Assembly: GCF_000721075.1 (NCBI RefSeq) | Contig: NZ_JOEQ01000039.1 | Span: 1 to 63,009 of the forward strand | DNA: 63,009 bases | Reading direction: 5' to 3' | Origin: Streptosporangium amethystogenes | GTDB lineage: Bacteria > Actinomycetota > Actinomycetes > Streptosporangiales > Streptosporangiaceae | In this document: positions 17,831 to 26,104 of the stretch, one piece after another | Numbering within the stretch: position 1 is the stretch's first letter | How the letters are laid out: the number at the start of each line of letters is the position of its first letter | Notes under the pieces: generated by a model | Database searches by the model: none | What the model was told of the DNA's origin: nothing | Seen by the model: the letters and a program-made list of their open reading frames with translations, nothing else | Position numbers and translations under genes: made by a program

Positions 17831-18008
17831 TGGTTCCCCGGCGGGCCGGTGCGCGACCTGATCATGCTGGCCGGGGTGCTCGGGGCGGTGGCGCAGACCG
17901 ATATCGAACGGATGCCCTTCTTCGCCCCGCTCGGCCACATTGGCGTACCTCGCCGCGTCACCGCAGGACGACGGCACGGCGGTAGCACCCGGGGACGCTC
18001 GCGCCTAA
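17831..18008 (+). pseudogene. collapsed remnant of mrpD joined to the tail of mrpG
   Basis: Bases 17831-17942 translate to WFPGGPVRDLIM, then LAGVLGAVAQTDIERM and GHIG. This is recognisably the mrpD region at about 7709-7833, with six residues missing after DLIM. At 17943 the reading changes to AYLAASPQDDGTAV then APGDARA and stop, matching the mrpG tail at about 9568-9647 in another frame. Everything between (end of mrpD, mrpE, mrpF, most of mrpG) is deleted. It cannot be functional and must descend from a second mrp operon or a duplication. Confidence 0.85.
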
Positions 18009-18033
18009 GGATCTCCCGGCGTACCGTGTCGGT

Positions 18034-18933
18034 ATGCGTGAGGGACGTGCGGAGGACGCGAGGACCGAGGCCCGACGACTGATCCGTGACCTACTGGGCG
18101 AGGAGCGGCCGGATGCCGCCCTGCTGCTGGGCGAAGCGGAAGCGGCGCTGGGCGCCGACCGTGTCGCGCGTTCCGTCGAACTCGCCCGAGGCGCCCCCCT
18201 CACCCGCAGATCCACCGAACTCGCCGCGCTGGCCGGCCTGCTGGTCGGAACCCGCGAGCTCGGCGAGCGGTGGTGGCGGCGCGAGCGCGGCGCCAAGCTG
18301 CCCGCGCCGGACGAGGTGCTCTGGAGTTCCACCGCGATCGAACCGTGGACCGACCTGACGGTTCTGGAGATGCTCGCCGCCTGGATCGCGGACGACGCGG
18401 CGGACGAGACCTGGGGCCGCCCCGTCGCCGTCACCGACCTCAACTCCTGGCAGGCCGAGGACCGGGTCGAACTGCCACCCGACGCGCGCCCCGGCCAGCG
18501 GATCGTGGTCTCCTTCGACGCGGGCGGCCGCCTCGACGCGCTGGTCCTGCGCCGGGCGGACGACGAGCTCGGTTCCAACCTCGACTTCGACTCCCTGCGC
18601 TACTCCCGTCCCGTCGAGGCCCAGTGGAGCTGGGGCGTCGCCGCGGGGCTGGGCCCGCACCGGCTGGACGAGCACCCCGACCCGTACGGGCAGCCGGTCG
18701 ACACCGAGGCAGCCGGGATCCTGCACACCTGGGCGCTGCGCCAGGGCGCCTCCGCGGAACAGGCGGGTGCGGTCTGGCGCAACAGGGGCGACGTCATCGC
18801 CGCCATCGAGCGGATCGACTGGATGTGGCGCAGCGGCGAGTGGTTCGCCTGGTGGCGCGGGGTCTCGGCCCTGGTCGACGGCGAGCCGGAGCAACTGGCC
18901 GCCCGGCTGGAGGAGATCGCCGACGCCTCCTAG
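18034..18933 (+). CDS. uncharacterised 299-residue protein
   Basis: This frame starts with ATG, lies between two pieces of decayed sequence and has normal actinomycete codon usage. The product is soluble, acidic and Trp-rich towards the end (WMWRSGEWFAWWRG). It has an Arg/Glu/Ala helical N-terminus, then TAIEPWTDLTVLEMLAAWI and a possible beta-rich segment RIVVSFDAGGRLDALVLRR. I see no signal peptide, membrane helix or known motif. It is unlikely to be random because the frame stays protein-like throughout. Confidence 0.65.
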   Translation: MREGRAEDARTEARRLIRDLLGEERPDAALLLGEAEAALGADRVARSVELARGAPLTRRSTELAALAGLLVGTRELGERWWRRERGAKLPAPDEVLWSSTAIEPWTDLTVLEMLAAWIADDAADETWGRPVAVTDLNSWQAEDRVELPPDARPGQRIVVSFDAGGRLDALVLRRADDELGSNLDFDSLRYSRPVEAQWSWGVAAGLGPHRLDEHPDPYGQPVDTEAAGILHTWALRQGASAEQAGAVWRNRGDVIAAIERIDWMWRSGEWFAWWRGVSALVDGEPEQLAARLEEIADAS

Positions 18934-18959
18934 GCGACCGCCGGCGGTGTGGAGATCAG

Positions 18960-19317
18960 GTCAGCGGCAGCCACACGCGCATGCTCGCGGAGCCCCGGTT
19001 GCCATGGCGCAGCCCGACCTCGACGCGGTGTTCTGCGGTAGTGACCAGATCGCCGCGGGCTTCATGGAGACGGCCAGGGAGCGCGCGGCCGGCGCCTGCC
19101 CGCGGACATCGCGGTGATCGGCTACGACAACTGGGAGGTGCTGTCGGCCGAGACCCGCCCGCTGCTCACCAGCGTCGACCCGAACCTGGAACGGCTGGGG
19201 CACACGGCCGCGCAACACCTGTTCGCCGCCATCGACGGGAAGGTCGCCCCCGGCATCCACACCATGCCCTGCCGGCTGGTGATCCGCGACTCCACCGCAC
19301 CACCCGGCCCTTCCTGA
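18960..19317 (+). pseudogene. frameshifted 3-prime fragment of a LacI-family regulator
   Basis: Only the C-terminal third of an effector domain is present. One frame gives PDLDAVFCGSDQIAAGFMETA. Near 19090-19100 the frame changes, and another gives LPADIAVIGYDNWEVLSAETR followed by a tail ending RLVIRDSTAPPGPS and stop at 19317. No helix-turn-helix part precedes it. It is therefore a truncated, frameshifted relic, not from the LacI gene at 10961-12031, whose sequence differs. Confidence 0.8.
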
Positions 19318-19427
19318 AAAGGAACCGGGCCGTCCGGACCTCGGCTCGAACGGCGGGCGGAGGACCTTCCGGCGGCCCGCGCGGTGGCCCCCGTGGCTCC
19401 GCGCGGTGTTCCAGTCCGGTGCGGGCG

Positions 19428-20405
19428 TCAGACGAACGTGTGCGGCGTCAGGTAGTCCGGGATCACCACCTTGGTCTTGGGGCTGACCTCGCGTACCGTC
19501 GCGACGAACTCCGCGAGGCTTTTCCTCGACTTCTCGTCGGCCTGCGGCGGGTTTCTCAGTGCCACCTCGAAGTCGTCCCAGTGCACCGGGACGACCACGC
19601 GGGGGTTGTCCAGCGCCCGCAGGAGACGCGGCACGTAGTCGTAGGTGGAGGACGACGAGGTGGTGGGAATCATCGCGATGTCCGGGGCGAGACCGGCGAG
19701 GTTGCGCCCGACGAAGTCGCTGCCGCCCATGAAGAACACGGACGGGCCGCCCTTGACGGTCACCTGGAACGCCAGGGTGTCCCCCTCGGGCAACTCGGAG
19801 ATGTTCCTCGGCCTCCTCTTCGGCCTGCTCGCCAGCTCTCCGGGAAAAAGCATGGAGTAGTTGGCGTTGCGACTGTGCAGCGACTCCACCACCTCGACGA
19901 CGTAGTCGCCGAAGTCCAGCACCTCCCCGCCCTTCACCGGGCTGAGCAGGCCGTCCTTCACGCCGAACGCCAACGCCAGGTTGCAGGTCGTGGTGGTGCC
20001 GACCACCCGGGCCCCGGTCGATGTGGCGATGTGCGGGACGTCGTTGAAGTGGTCCCAGTGCGAGTGCGTCACCAGGACCGTCTTCGGGGTGCCCACGTGC
20101 CTGCGGATCGTCGTGGTGTCGACGGTCAGCGGGGTGACGGGATTGAAGGCCCCCGAGGACAGACCGGTGTCGAACCGCGTCACGTACGGGTCGACGAGGA
20201 ACGTCGAGGAGCCCACGTCCACCCGCCAGCCCGAGTTGCCGAGCCAGCGGAACGTGGCCTTGGCCCCGCGGTTCGTGCCGCCTGGCAGCGGCGTCGCAGG
20301 GGCGGTCTCGGCGCCGGCCGAGGACAGCAGGAGCCCGGCCATCGGTGCCAGCACCGCACCCGCCGTCGCGGTCCGCAGGAAATCTCTTCTGTCGAATCTG
20401 GACAC
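19428..20405 (-). CDS. Tat-exported metallo-beta-lactamase-fold hydrolase
   Basis: A 325-residue protein. The N-terminus SRFDRRDFLRTATAGAVLAP is a twin-arginine signal, so it is exported folded. The metal-binding motif HSHWDHFND near residue 115 and later single His/Asp residues (FMGGSDF, VPVHWDDF) place it in the MBL superfamily, near UlaG/lactonase-like proteins. The substrate is unknown. It is not a classical antibiotic-destroying MBL judging from the spacing. Confidence 0.88.
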   Translation of the reverse strand: MSRFDRRDFLRTATAGAVLAPMAGLLLSSAGAETAPATPLPGGTNRGAKATFRWLGNSGWRVDVGSSTFLVDPYVTRFDTGLSSGAFNPVTPLTVDTTTIRRHVGTPKTVLVTHSHWDHFNDVPHIATSTGARVVGTTTTCNLALAFGVKDGLLSPVKGGEVLDFGDYVVEVVESLHSRNANYSMLFPGELASRPKRRPRNISELPEGDTLAFQVTVKGGPSVFFMGGSDFVGRNLAGLAPDIAMIPTTSSSSTYDYVPRLLRALDNPRVVVPVHWDDFEVALRNPPQADEKSRKSLAEFVATVREVSPKTKVVIPDYLTPHTFV

Positions 20406-20621
20406 ATCTCTCCCTGGGTGTGTGAACCGGCGGCCGCCCCCCAGGCGGCTCGATGGGACCCAACCATCGCCCGGCCGTTCACGTCCAAGATCTGCGGTCG
20501 CCGTCTCCCATAGGTGAACGCGTATCAGAGCAGCTCACCGAGGTCGGCGGTGCAGCAGAGACGGAAACCGGGGGATCAGGACTTCGCGGCTGCGGGGGTT
20601 CTCATGCCCGGGGAGCGGGAC

Positions 20622-21518
20622 TCACCCGTGGCCGGGACCGGTGCGCAGCGCGTCGACGGCGACCCGGGCGGCCTGGCCGATCGCCAGGTCGACGTCGATG
20701 CGCCGGGTCGCGTGCAGTTGTTCGGTCCTGGCGAACACCGCCACCGCGTACCTCCCGCCGCGGGGATACTCGACGACCCCCACCTCCATGTGCAGGCCGG
20801 GCAGCGTCCCGGTCTTGGCGGCCACCCGCACCTCCGGGGGGAAGCCCGAGGCGATCCGCGTCCAGGAGATCTGCCGTGCCATGTAGTCGCGCACCGCCGC
20901 GCACGCCTGCGGCGGTCCCGCCTCGTCGCGCCAGATCAGCCCGAGCAGCCGGGTCATCTCACGCGCGGTGCTCGAGGTCGTGTGACCGGGGTCGAAGACC
21001 CGCAGCGCCCAGACCCGCTCGGCGGGCAGGGTCGGGAAGATCCGCGCGAACTCGGCGTCGTCCCGCGCGCCCACATCCGCGAGCATCGACTCCAGCACCT
21101 GCCTGGGCCCGCCGATCACCCGGGTGCGTACCAGCCCCAGCTCCGCGGCCAGCATCTGGACGGTGTCCAGGCCCACCCTGCGCATCAGCAGATCGGCGGC
21201 GGTGTTGTCGCTGACGGACATGGCGAAGTGGGCCAGGTCGCGGAGTGACATCTCCATGTCGTCCGCGCATCCGGCGGTCCCCCAGCCGCCGAGCCTGTCC
21301 TCGGCCGTCACCAGCACGCGCTCGGCCGGGTCGAGCTGGCCGGCCGCGGCCTGGCGGGCGAACTCCAGGACCAGCAGCACCTTGAAGATCGAGGCGATCA
21401 CCACCTGCTCGTCGGCGCGTACTCCGACCTCACGCCCCCCGGTGATGTCCAGCGCGTGCAGATGACCGTCCAGGCCGGCCGCCGCGAAGATCTCCGCTAT
21501 CCGTTCCTCTGTCGACAC
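20622..21518 (-). CDS. class A beta-lactamase-like serine hydrolase
   Basis: A 298-residue protein from the GTG at 21516-21518. The class A pattern is complete: SIFK (nucleophile Ser and Lys), SDNTAAD and KTGT. No signal peptide is visible in either this start or the longer frame (to 21611), which is odd for a beta-lactamase that should act outside the cell. The upstream ribosome binding site is weak and the message could be leaderless. The divergent LysR gene recalls the ampR-bla arrangement. It may be a true beta-lactamase or a related cytoplasmic hydrolase. Confidence 0.85.
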   Translation of the reverse strand: MSTEERIAEIFAAAGLDGHLHALDITGGREVGVRADEQVVIASIFKVLLVLEFARQAAAGQLDPAERVLVTAEDRLGGWGTAGCADDMEMSLRDLAHFAMSVSDNTAADLLMRRVGLDTVQMLAAELGLVRTRVIGGPRQVLESMLADVGARDDAEFARIFPTLPAERVWALRVFDPGHTTSSTAREMTRLLGLIWRDEAGPPQACAAVRDYMARQISWTRIASGFPPEVRVAAKTGTLPGLHMEVGVVEYPRGGRYAVAVFARTEQLHATRRIDVDLAIGQAARVAVDALRTGPGHG

Positions 21519-21667
21519 ACCCGCAACGCTATCCAGACCCGCCGGCGGCCCGTGACGTGTGGCGGGCCGGATGCCCCACCGCCTCCGTGGCTGCGAGGCT
21601 CGGTTCTGCACGCCCAGGGAGATCTCGGGCGTGAAGGCGCGCGCGGAGGATCGCCTATCGTGGCGCC

Positions 21668-22696
21668 GTGGACCTTTCCCGGCATCTGCGGCATTTCCTC
21701 GTCGTCGCCGAAGAGCTGCACTTCGGCCACGCCGCGGAGGTGCTCGGCATCGCCCAGCCGCCGCTCAGCCAGTCGATCCAGCGACTGGAGCGCGAGCTCG
21801 GCGCCGAGCTGTTCGACCGCTCGCGTCGCCAGATCGAGCTCACGGCGGCGGGCCGGCTTCTCGTCGGGGAGGCCAGGCGGTTCCTCGCGGGAGAGGAGCG
21901 CCTGCGGGCGATGATGCGGCGGGCCGGTGAAGGCGAGCTGGGAACCCTTCGCGTCGGGGTACCCCCGGAGATCCCGGCCGTGACGCTCCACGCCCTGCTG
22001 CGGCGCGTCACCGAGGACACCCCGGGGCTGCACCTGGAGCTCCATGAGCTCACAGTCCCGGAACAGCTCCGCCGTCTGGCCTCCGCCCAGCTCGACGCGG
22101 GCCTCGTACACCACCCCGTCGACACCCCCGGTCTGCTGTACGGCCCCGTCGTGAGGATCCCGCTGGGCGTGGTGCTGCCACGTAACTCCCCTCTGGCCTC
22201 CCCCTCGGCGCCGGCACGGCCAGAACCACAACCGGAGCCGCGGCGGCGGTCAGGGGCGCGGCCGTGGGAGATCGAGCTGGCCGACCTCGCCGGGCACGAT
22301 CTCGTCGTCTTTCCCCGCGAGACCTCCCCGGCCTGGTACGACCACCTGCTCGACGTCTGCCGCACCAAAGGTTTCTCCCCGGTGCGGCTCAGGCACGCGC
22401 GCAACCCGGAGTTCCTGCTGGGGCTGGTGCTGGCGGGCCACGGGGTGGCGTTCGAGCAGGAGGCGATGGCGCGCAGGGAACCACGGGTGATCTGGCGCCC
22501 CCTGGCCGGAGATCCTCTCCAGCGGGGGATCTGTGTCGCCTGGCCGGAACGGTCGGCCCACCCGGCGGCCACCCGCTTCGCCGTGCTGGCCGCTGAGATC
22601 CTCGCCCAGCAGGGCACCGCCGGAACACCGTCGCCGGCCCTCGGGGTGGCACCGTCGCCCGAGCCCCGCCCCTGGTCCGTCGTCTACGCTCCTTGA
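21668..22696 (+). CDS. LysR family transcriptional regulator
   Basis: A 342-residue regulator. The N-terminal winged helix-turn-helix reads HLRHFLVVAEELHFGHAAEV, continuing to QPPLSQSIQRLERELGAELF. The effector-binding domain follows from about residue 90. A low-complexity Pro/Glu/Arg insertion lies near residues 178-197 and a disordered tail ends the protein. It is transcribed away from the serine hydrolase with 149 bp between them, so it probably controls that gene and itself. The start is GTG. Confidence 0.92.
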   Translation: MDLSRHLRHFLVVAEELHFGHAAEVLGIAQPPLSQSIQRLERELGAELFDRSRRQIELTAAGRLLVGEARRFLAGEERLRAMMRRAGEGELGTLRVGVPPEIPAVTLHALLRRVTEDTPGLHLELHELTVPEQLRRLASAQLDAGLVHHPVDTPGLLYGPVVRIPLGVVLPRNSPLASPSAPARPEPQPEPRRRSGARPWEIELADLAGHDLVVFPRETSPAWYDHLLDVCRTKGFSPVRLRHARNPEFLLGLVLAGHGVAFEQEAMARREPRVIWRPLAGDPLQRGICVAWPERSAHPAATRFAVLAAEILAQQGTAGTPSPALGVAPSPEPRPWSVVYAP

Positions 22697-23130
22697 CGTC
22701 CTCCCGGCGCTGATCGCAGCCGGCCACCATCCTGCGGTCGCGGTCGGCCGGTTCTGCCTGCTGCGAAGGGGACCTGGCATCGCAAAGAATGCTCTACCAG
22801 GACAAGGCCTCGTCTCTATCGACGGCCGACGGGCTCGGGTGTAGACAAAGATTAATTAACACCAAAAAGATGACAAATTAAAACCTTGTCTGCTCAGGGA
22901 ACGCCGGTAGGAGATCCCGCGTCATGTGCGGGGCATCGGACAGATGGACGCGGTGACGCCGGCGGGGTCACCCACCAGAACCCGGTCGCGTTGGAACGAA
23001 CGAAGTGCCGACGCGGATGCGAAGGCGAGATTCCGTGAAACCGGTGCGAGGCCGGCCGGGAAGGTCGTCCGCGCCGTCTCCCTCTGAGCCGGGAGTCCTT
23101 CCCACGGCCAATCAAGATCGGAGCAAGACA
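22697..23130 (+). other. 434-bp gap with AT-rich patch and possible structured leader
   Basis: No convincing gene lies here. Bases 22838-22895 are strikingly AT-rich (with TTAATTAA inside) and are flanked by AGACAA at 22843-22848 and TTGTCT at 22886-22891. Bases 23030-23105 contain GAAACCGGTGCGAGGCCGG, then CCGGGAAGG, then GAGCCGGGAGTCC, which is reminiscent of parts of a cobalamin riboswitch but incomplete. The gap ends with GGAG, the ribosome binding site of the DUF5999 gene. Confidence 0.4.
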
Positions 23131-23343
23131 GTGTGCCAGCACATACCCCCCTGTCCGTCCGCGGACGCTTTTGACCATGAGGCGGCGCGTCTCATGGTGT
23201 CTCACCCAGAGCAGGGGTGGGGGCTGCTCTGCAATGGCGTGGTGGTCTTCGAGGACACCGGGGAACTTATGCCCGACGGACGTAGCATTCCTGCTCATCG
23301 CGACATTCCCGCCCATCACAGTCACTGCGTTGGGGCGGCATGA
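23131..23343 (+). CDS. DUF5999-type small Cys-containing protein
   Basis: A 70-residue protein from GTG at 23131, preceded by GGAG. The sequence CQHIPPCPSADAFDHEAARL followed by HPEQGWGLLCNGVVVFEDTG is the pattern of a small protein family (DUF5999) widespread in actinomycetes. It has Cys residues near the N-terminus and one before NGVV. Its function is not known. The ATGA overlap at its stop could couple it to a tiny downstream frame. Confidence 0.8.
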   Translation: MCQHIPPCPSADAFDHEAARLMVSHPEQGWGLLCNGVVVFEDTGELMPDGRSIPAHRDIPAHHSHCVGAA

Positions 23344-23483
23344 GAGCGTTCGCCGCCCCAGCCTCCCCCGTGGCCGCCGAGGAGTCCTCTCACCGGGATA
23401 CGGCGCCCCGGCGGCTCTTCTCCGTCCCGATGCCCAGGGCGTGGCGGCCGACCGGCGACCGGTTGCCCGAGAAGGTCGGCTGA
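23340..23483 (+). CDS. possible 47-residue coupled ORF
   Basis: The ATG overlaps the DUF5999 stop as ATGA. The product is MRAFAAPASPVAAEESS followed by an Arg/Pro-rich tail. It has no recognised family. The overlap is the main argument that it may be translated. Confidence 0.3.
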   Translation: MRAFAAPASPVAAEESSHRDTAPRRLFSVPMPRAWRPTGDRLPEKVG

Positions 23484-23485
23484 CG

Positions 23486-23578
23486 ATGCGCCGGATCCAC
23501 TTCCGCAGGCGGTCGCGCTCCGCTGCCCGACTCACCCTGGACCTGCGGACTCCGGCGGGCAGGCGACTGCCGTACTGA
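23486..23578 (+). CDS. possible 30-residue basic ORF
   Basis: The ATG is two bases after the previous small frame. It encodes a very basic peptide starting MRRIHFRRRSRSAARL and stops at 23578. It could be a small peptide or chance. It is recorded because three short frames run head to tail here. Confidence 0.2.
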   Translation: MRRIHFRRRSRSAARLTLDLRTPAGRRLPY

Positions 23579-23656
23579 CCGCTCCCTCACCGGGTGCCGC
23601 GTGGCCGCGGGCGACACCGCGGAATGAGCGACCCTCCACACTGGTTGCAGCGGTAC

Positions 23657-24355
23657 GTGAAGGTTGAAATCTACTCAGACATCGTCTGTCCCTGGTGCTA
23701 CATCGGCCACGCCCGCTTCGCCCGCGCTGTCGAGCGCTACCGGGCCAAGGGCGGGGAGGTGGAGGTGGAGTTCAGGCCGTTCCAGCTCATGCCGGACGCG
23801 AAGTCCAACGGCGAGCTCACGCTCACCTGGGCCGCGAAGAAGTTCGGCGGGGCCGAGCAGGCCGCGCAGATGTTCGGGAGAGTGGGCGGGGTCGCCGCGG
23901 AGGACGGGCTGGTGCTGGACTTCGACCACGCGATCCAGGCCAACACCTTCGACGCGCACCGCCTCATCCGGCTCGCCGCAGAGCAGGGCAAGGGGGAGGA
24001 GGCGCTGTACGCGCTCTTCCGGGCTCACTTCACCGACGGTCTCGACGTCGGCTCGCGCGAGGTGCTCGCCAGGCTGGCCGGCGAGCTCGGCGTACGGGCG
24101 GACCTCGACGGCGCGGACGGCGCGGCGGCGGTGCGGGAGGAACTGGCCCAGGCGCGCGCCATCGGCGTCAGCTCGGTGCCGCTCTTCCTGTTCGAGGGCC
24201 AGTTCGCCGTCTCCGGCGCCCAGCCCGAGGACACCCTGCTCGCCGCCCTGGAAGAGGTCGCCGAGCGCACCGGGCAGTCACCGGCCGCCAAGGCGGTCAG
24301 GGCCGCCCGATCCGGCGAGGACGCCTGCGACGACGAGGGTTACTGCGCCGTGTGA
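23657..24355 (+). CDS. DsbA-family (FrnE-like) thiol oxidoreductase
   Basis: A 232-residue protein with a thioredoxin-fold active site CPWC at residues 11-14, in the context VEIYSDIVCPWCYIGHARF, and the cis-Pro region SSVPLFLFEGQFAVSGAQ. This is the FrnE/2-hydroxychromene-2-carboxylate isomerase-like branch of DsbA proteins, usually cytoplasmic. I chose the GTG at 23657 because family members begin just before VEIYSD; an ATG at 23624 would add 11 residues. The tail CDDEGYCAV is also typical. Confidence 0.9.
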   Translation: MKVEIYSDIVCPWCYIGHARFARAVERYRAKGGEVEVEFRPFQLMPDAKSNGELTLTWAAKKFGGAEQAAQMFGRVGGVAAEDGLVLDFDHAIQANTFDAHRLIRLAAEQGKGEEALYALFRAHFTDGLDVGSREVLARLAGELGVRADLDGADGAAAVREELAQARAIGVSSVPLFLFEGQFAVSGAQPEDTLLAALEEVAERTGQSPAAKAVRAARSGEDACDDEGYCAV

Positions 24356-24380
24356 CGACGCCGGGCCCGCGAGGTGAAGG

Positions 24381-25022
24381 TCAGCCGGGAAGACCGGGGA
24401 GGCCGAGCTCGCCGGAGCGGTGGTGGCGGCGGCACAGGACCTGGTAGCGGATCGGAGCGGCGCCGGTGTCGCCGATGACCACCTGCTCGCCGGTACGGGT
24501 CATGTTGCCGCCGACCACCCGGGCGTTCAGGCGCCCGGGGCGCCCGCACCAGCACAGCACCTCGACCTGGAGGCGGTTGATCTCGTCGGCCAGTTCGAAG
24601 AGCCGCTGGGCGGCGGGGAACATCCGCGAGCGGAAGTCCGAGGCCAGGCCGAAGGCGTAGACGTCGATGCCGTAGTCGTCGGTGAGGTCGGCGAGCTGCT
24701 CGATCTGGGTGACCGTGTAGAAGCACGCCTCGTCGCAGATGACGTAGTCGATGGGCTGGTGTGCGCGGACCAGGGCCACCAGATCCAGGTCGTCGTCGAC
24801 CTCTACGGCCTCGCTGCCCAGGCCGATCCGGCTGGTGACCTGCCCGCTGCCCGAGCGGTCGTGTTTGGTGAGCACCAGACCGCGCCTGCCCTGGCGGCCG
24901 TGGTTGTAGTTCATCTGCAGGGCCAGTGTGGACTTGCCGCAGTCCATCGGGCCGAAGTAGAAGCGCAGCACCCCGTCCCGGGAGACGGCGGGAACAGCGG
25001 AGAGGGCAGACGTTTCGGTCAC
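24381..25022 (-). CDS. tdk: thymidine kinase
   Basis: A 213-residue type II thymidine kinase that phosphorylates thymidine for nucleotide salvage. The P-loop is GPMDCGKST, with DEACFYT (Walker B-like), and a structural zinc site formed by CWCG and the late CRRHH. The lasso-like region around RVVGGNMTRTGEQ fits the family. The start is GTG. It is convergent with the FrnE gene; only 25 bases separate the stops. Confidence 0.95.
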   Translation of the reverse strand: MTETSALSAVPAVSRDGVLRFYFGPMDCGKSTLALQMNYNHGRQGRRGLVLTKHDRSGSGQVTSRIGLGSEAVEVDDDLDLVALVRAHQPIDYVICDEACFYTVTQIEQLADLTDDYGIDVYAFGLASDFRSRMFPAAQRLFELADEINRLQVEVLCWCGRPGRLNARVVGGNMTRTGEQVVIGDTGAAPIRYQVLCRRHHRSGELGLPGLPG

Positions 25023-25164
25023 GGGGCGCCAGCTTAGTACTTCTGACGTGGTCGGCGATCTCCACCCCTGATGACCGGTTTGTCGTTTTCATTGGTCGTG
25101 CGATCCCCGCGGTGCCTGGGAGTCGACGGGGCTCGCCCAGCGGGTGAGCCCCGTCGGCCGGGGG

Positions 25165-25803
25165 TCAGAGCAGACCGCTCTCGATCGCCGCCTTGAGGCC
25201 GGCCTGCGTCGCCTGGTGAGAGGAGACACCGTTGGTCACGGTGAAGTCGATGAGCAGGATGCTCGCCTCGAAGGTGAGGTGTTCGGTGACCCGCGTCCGC
25301 CCGTCGCCCAGGTCGGTGAAGACGATCTTCTGGTGCGTGACGACGTTCGGCAGCGTCCAGCTGTCGGTCTCGTAGTAGAGGTCGTCGCGGTGGATGCGCT
25401 GCTGCGCGTGCGTGTTGCTGGTGACCGGTAGCCCGGCGACCGGGATCTCCTCGACCGCGGTGAAGTTGACGTAGCGCGTTCCTGGCTCGTTCCAGTCCGC
25501 GTGCGTGACCACCCGCTTCAGGAACGAGTGCATGCCCAGATGGTTGTTGACATTGGAGTAGGCGTCGAACACGTGCTCCACCGGGGCGTTGATCTCGATG
25601 GAGACATCACGCTTGACCTGCTTCCTTCCCGTTATCGGCAGGGGGGCGGTCAGGCACTCGTAGAACCTGTAGGTGTCCCAGGCGATCTGCCACTGGGCGG
25701 CGAGCAGGGGGTCGGTGTCGGCGCGGGCGGGGGTCGAGAAGGCGGTGAGGAGGAGGGCGGCGGCGGACAGCGGGGCCACGAGGAGCCGGAAGAGCTTTGT
25801 CAC
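25165..25803 (-). CDS. secreted SRPBCC-fold protein
   Basis: A 212-residue protein with a cleavable signal peptide (FRLLVAPLSAAALLLTAFST then PARA). The mature part contains VSIEINAPVEHVFDAYSNVN and a late TRVTEHLTFEA. This is the polyketide-cyclase/START-like SRPBCC pattern, normally a hydrophobic-ligand-binding helix-grip fold. Extracellular members are less common and the ligand is unknown. The start is GTG. Confidence 0.8.
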   Translation of the reverse strand: MTKLFRLLVAPLSAAALLLTAFSTPARADTDPLLAAQWQIAWDTYRFYECLTAPLPITGRKQVKRDVSIEINAPVEHVFDAYSNVNNHLGMHSFLKRVVTHADWNEPGTRYVNFTAVEEIPVAGLPVTSNTHAQQRIHRDDLYYETDSWTLPNVVTHQKIVFTDLGDGRTRVTEHLTFEASILLIDFTVTNGVSSHQATQAGLKAAIESGLL

Positions 25804-26104
25804 GGATACCTCAGGAGAAGAGGGGGAGGTGATGAAAGTCTTCTACCGCATCCGATCATGGTTTCCGCGTTCCGAACGCAGATCGTGATCTTCATGTTTT
25901 GTAACGGTCCATCGTTGGACATCCGCCTGAAAGGTTGTGGTCTGCAAGCGAGGGTGAACGACGGGAGGTATGAGGGGTTTGGAGAGAAGATGTGCTGGTA
26001 GGAGTGGGTAGTCTCCGGCTGGCGTAGCCTGACTGGGCTTGACTTGGCTTGACCGTGAAAAGCGTGGGAGATTCCCTTTGGCATATCGGAAAGTGGGAGA
26101 ACCA
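25804..26104. other. 301-bp divergent intergenic region
   Basis: This gap lies between the secreted SRPBCC gene and the small membrane protein gene and should hold both promoters. Around 26036-26053 the hexamer CTTGAC/CTTGAC repeats with four bases between (GGCTTGACTTGGCTTGACCG), either part of which could be a -35 element. Another AT-richer stretch lies at 25860-25920. I see no coding frame that looks real. Confidence 0.35.

Noticed and set aside
23020..23110. c-di-AMP (ydaO) or TPP riboswitch before DUF5999
   Set aside because: The conserved segments of these classes were not found. Only a partial likeness to cobalamin riboswitches remains and is reported separately.
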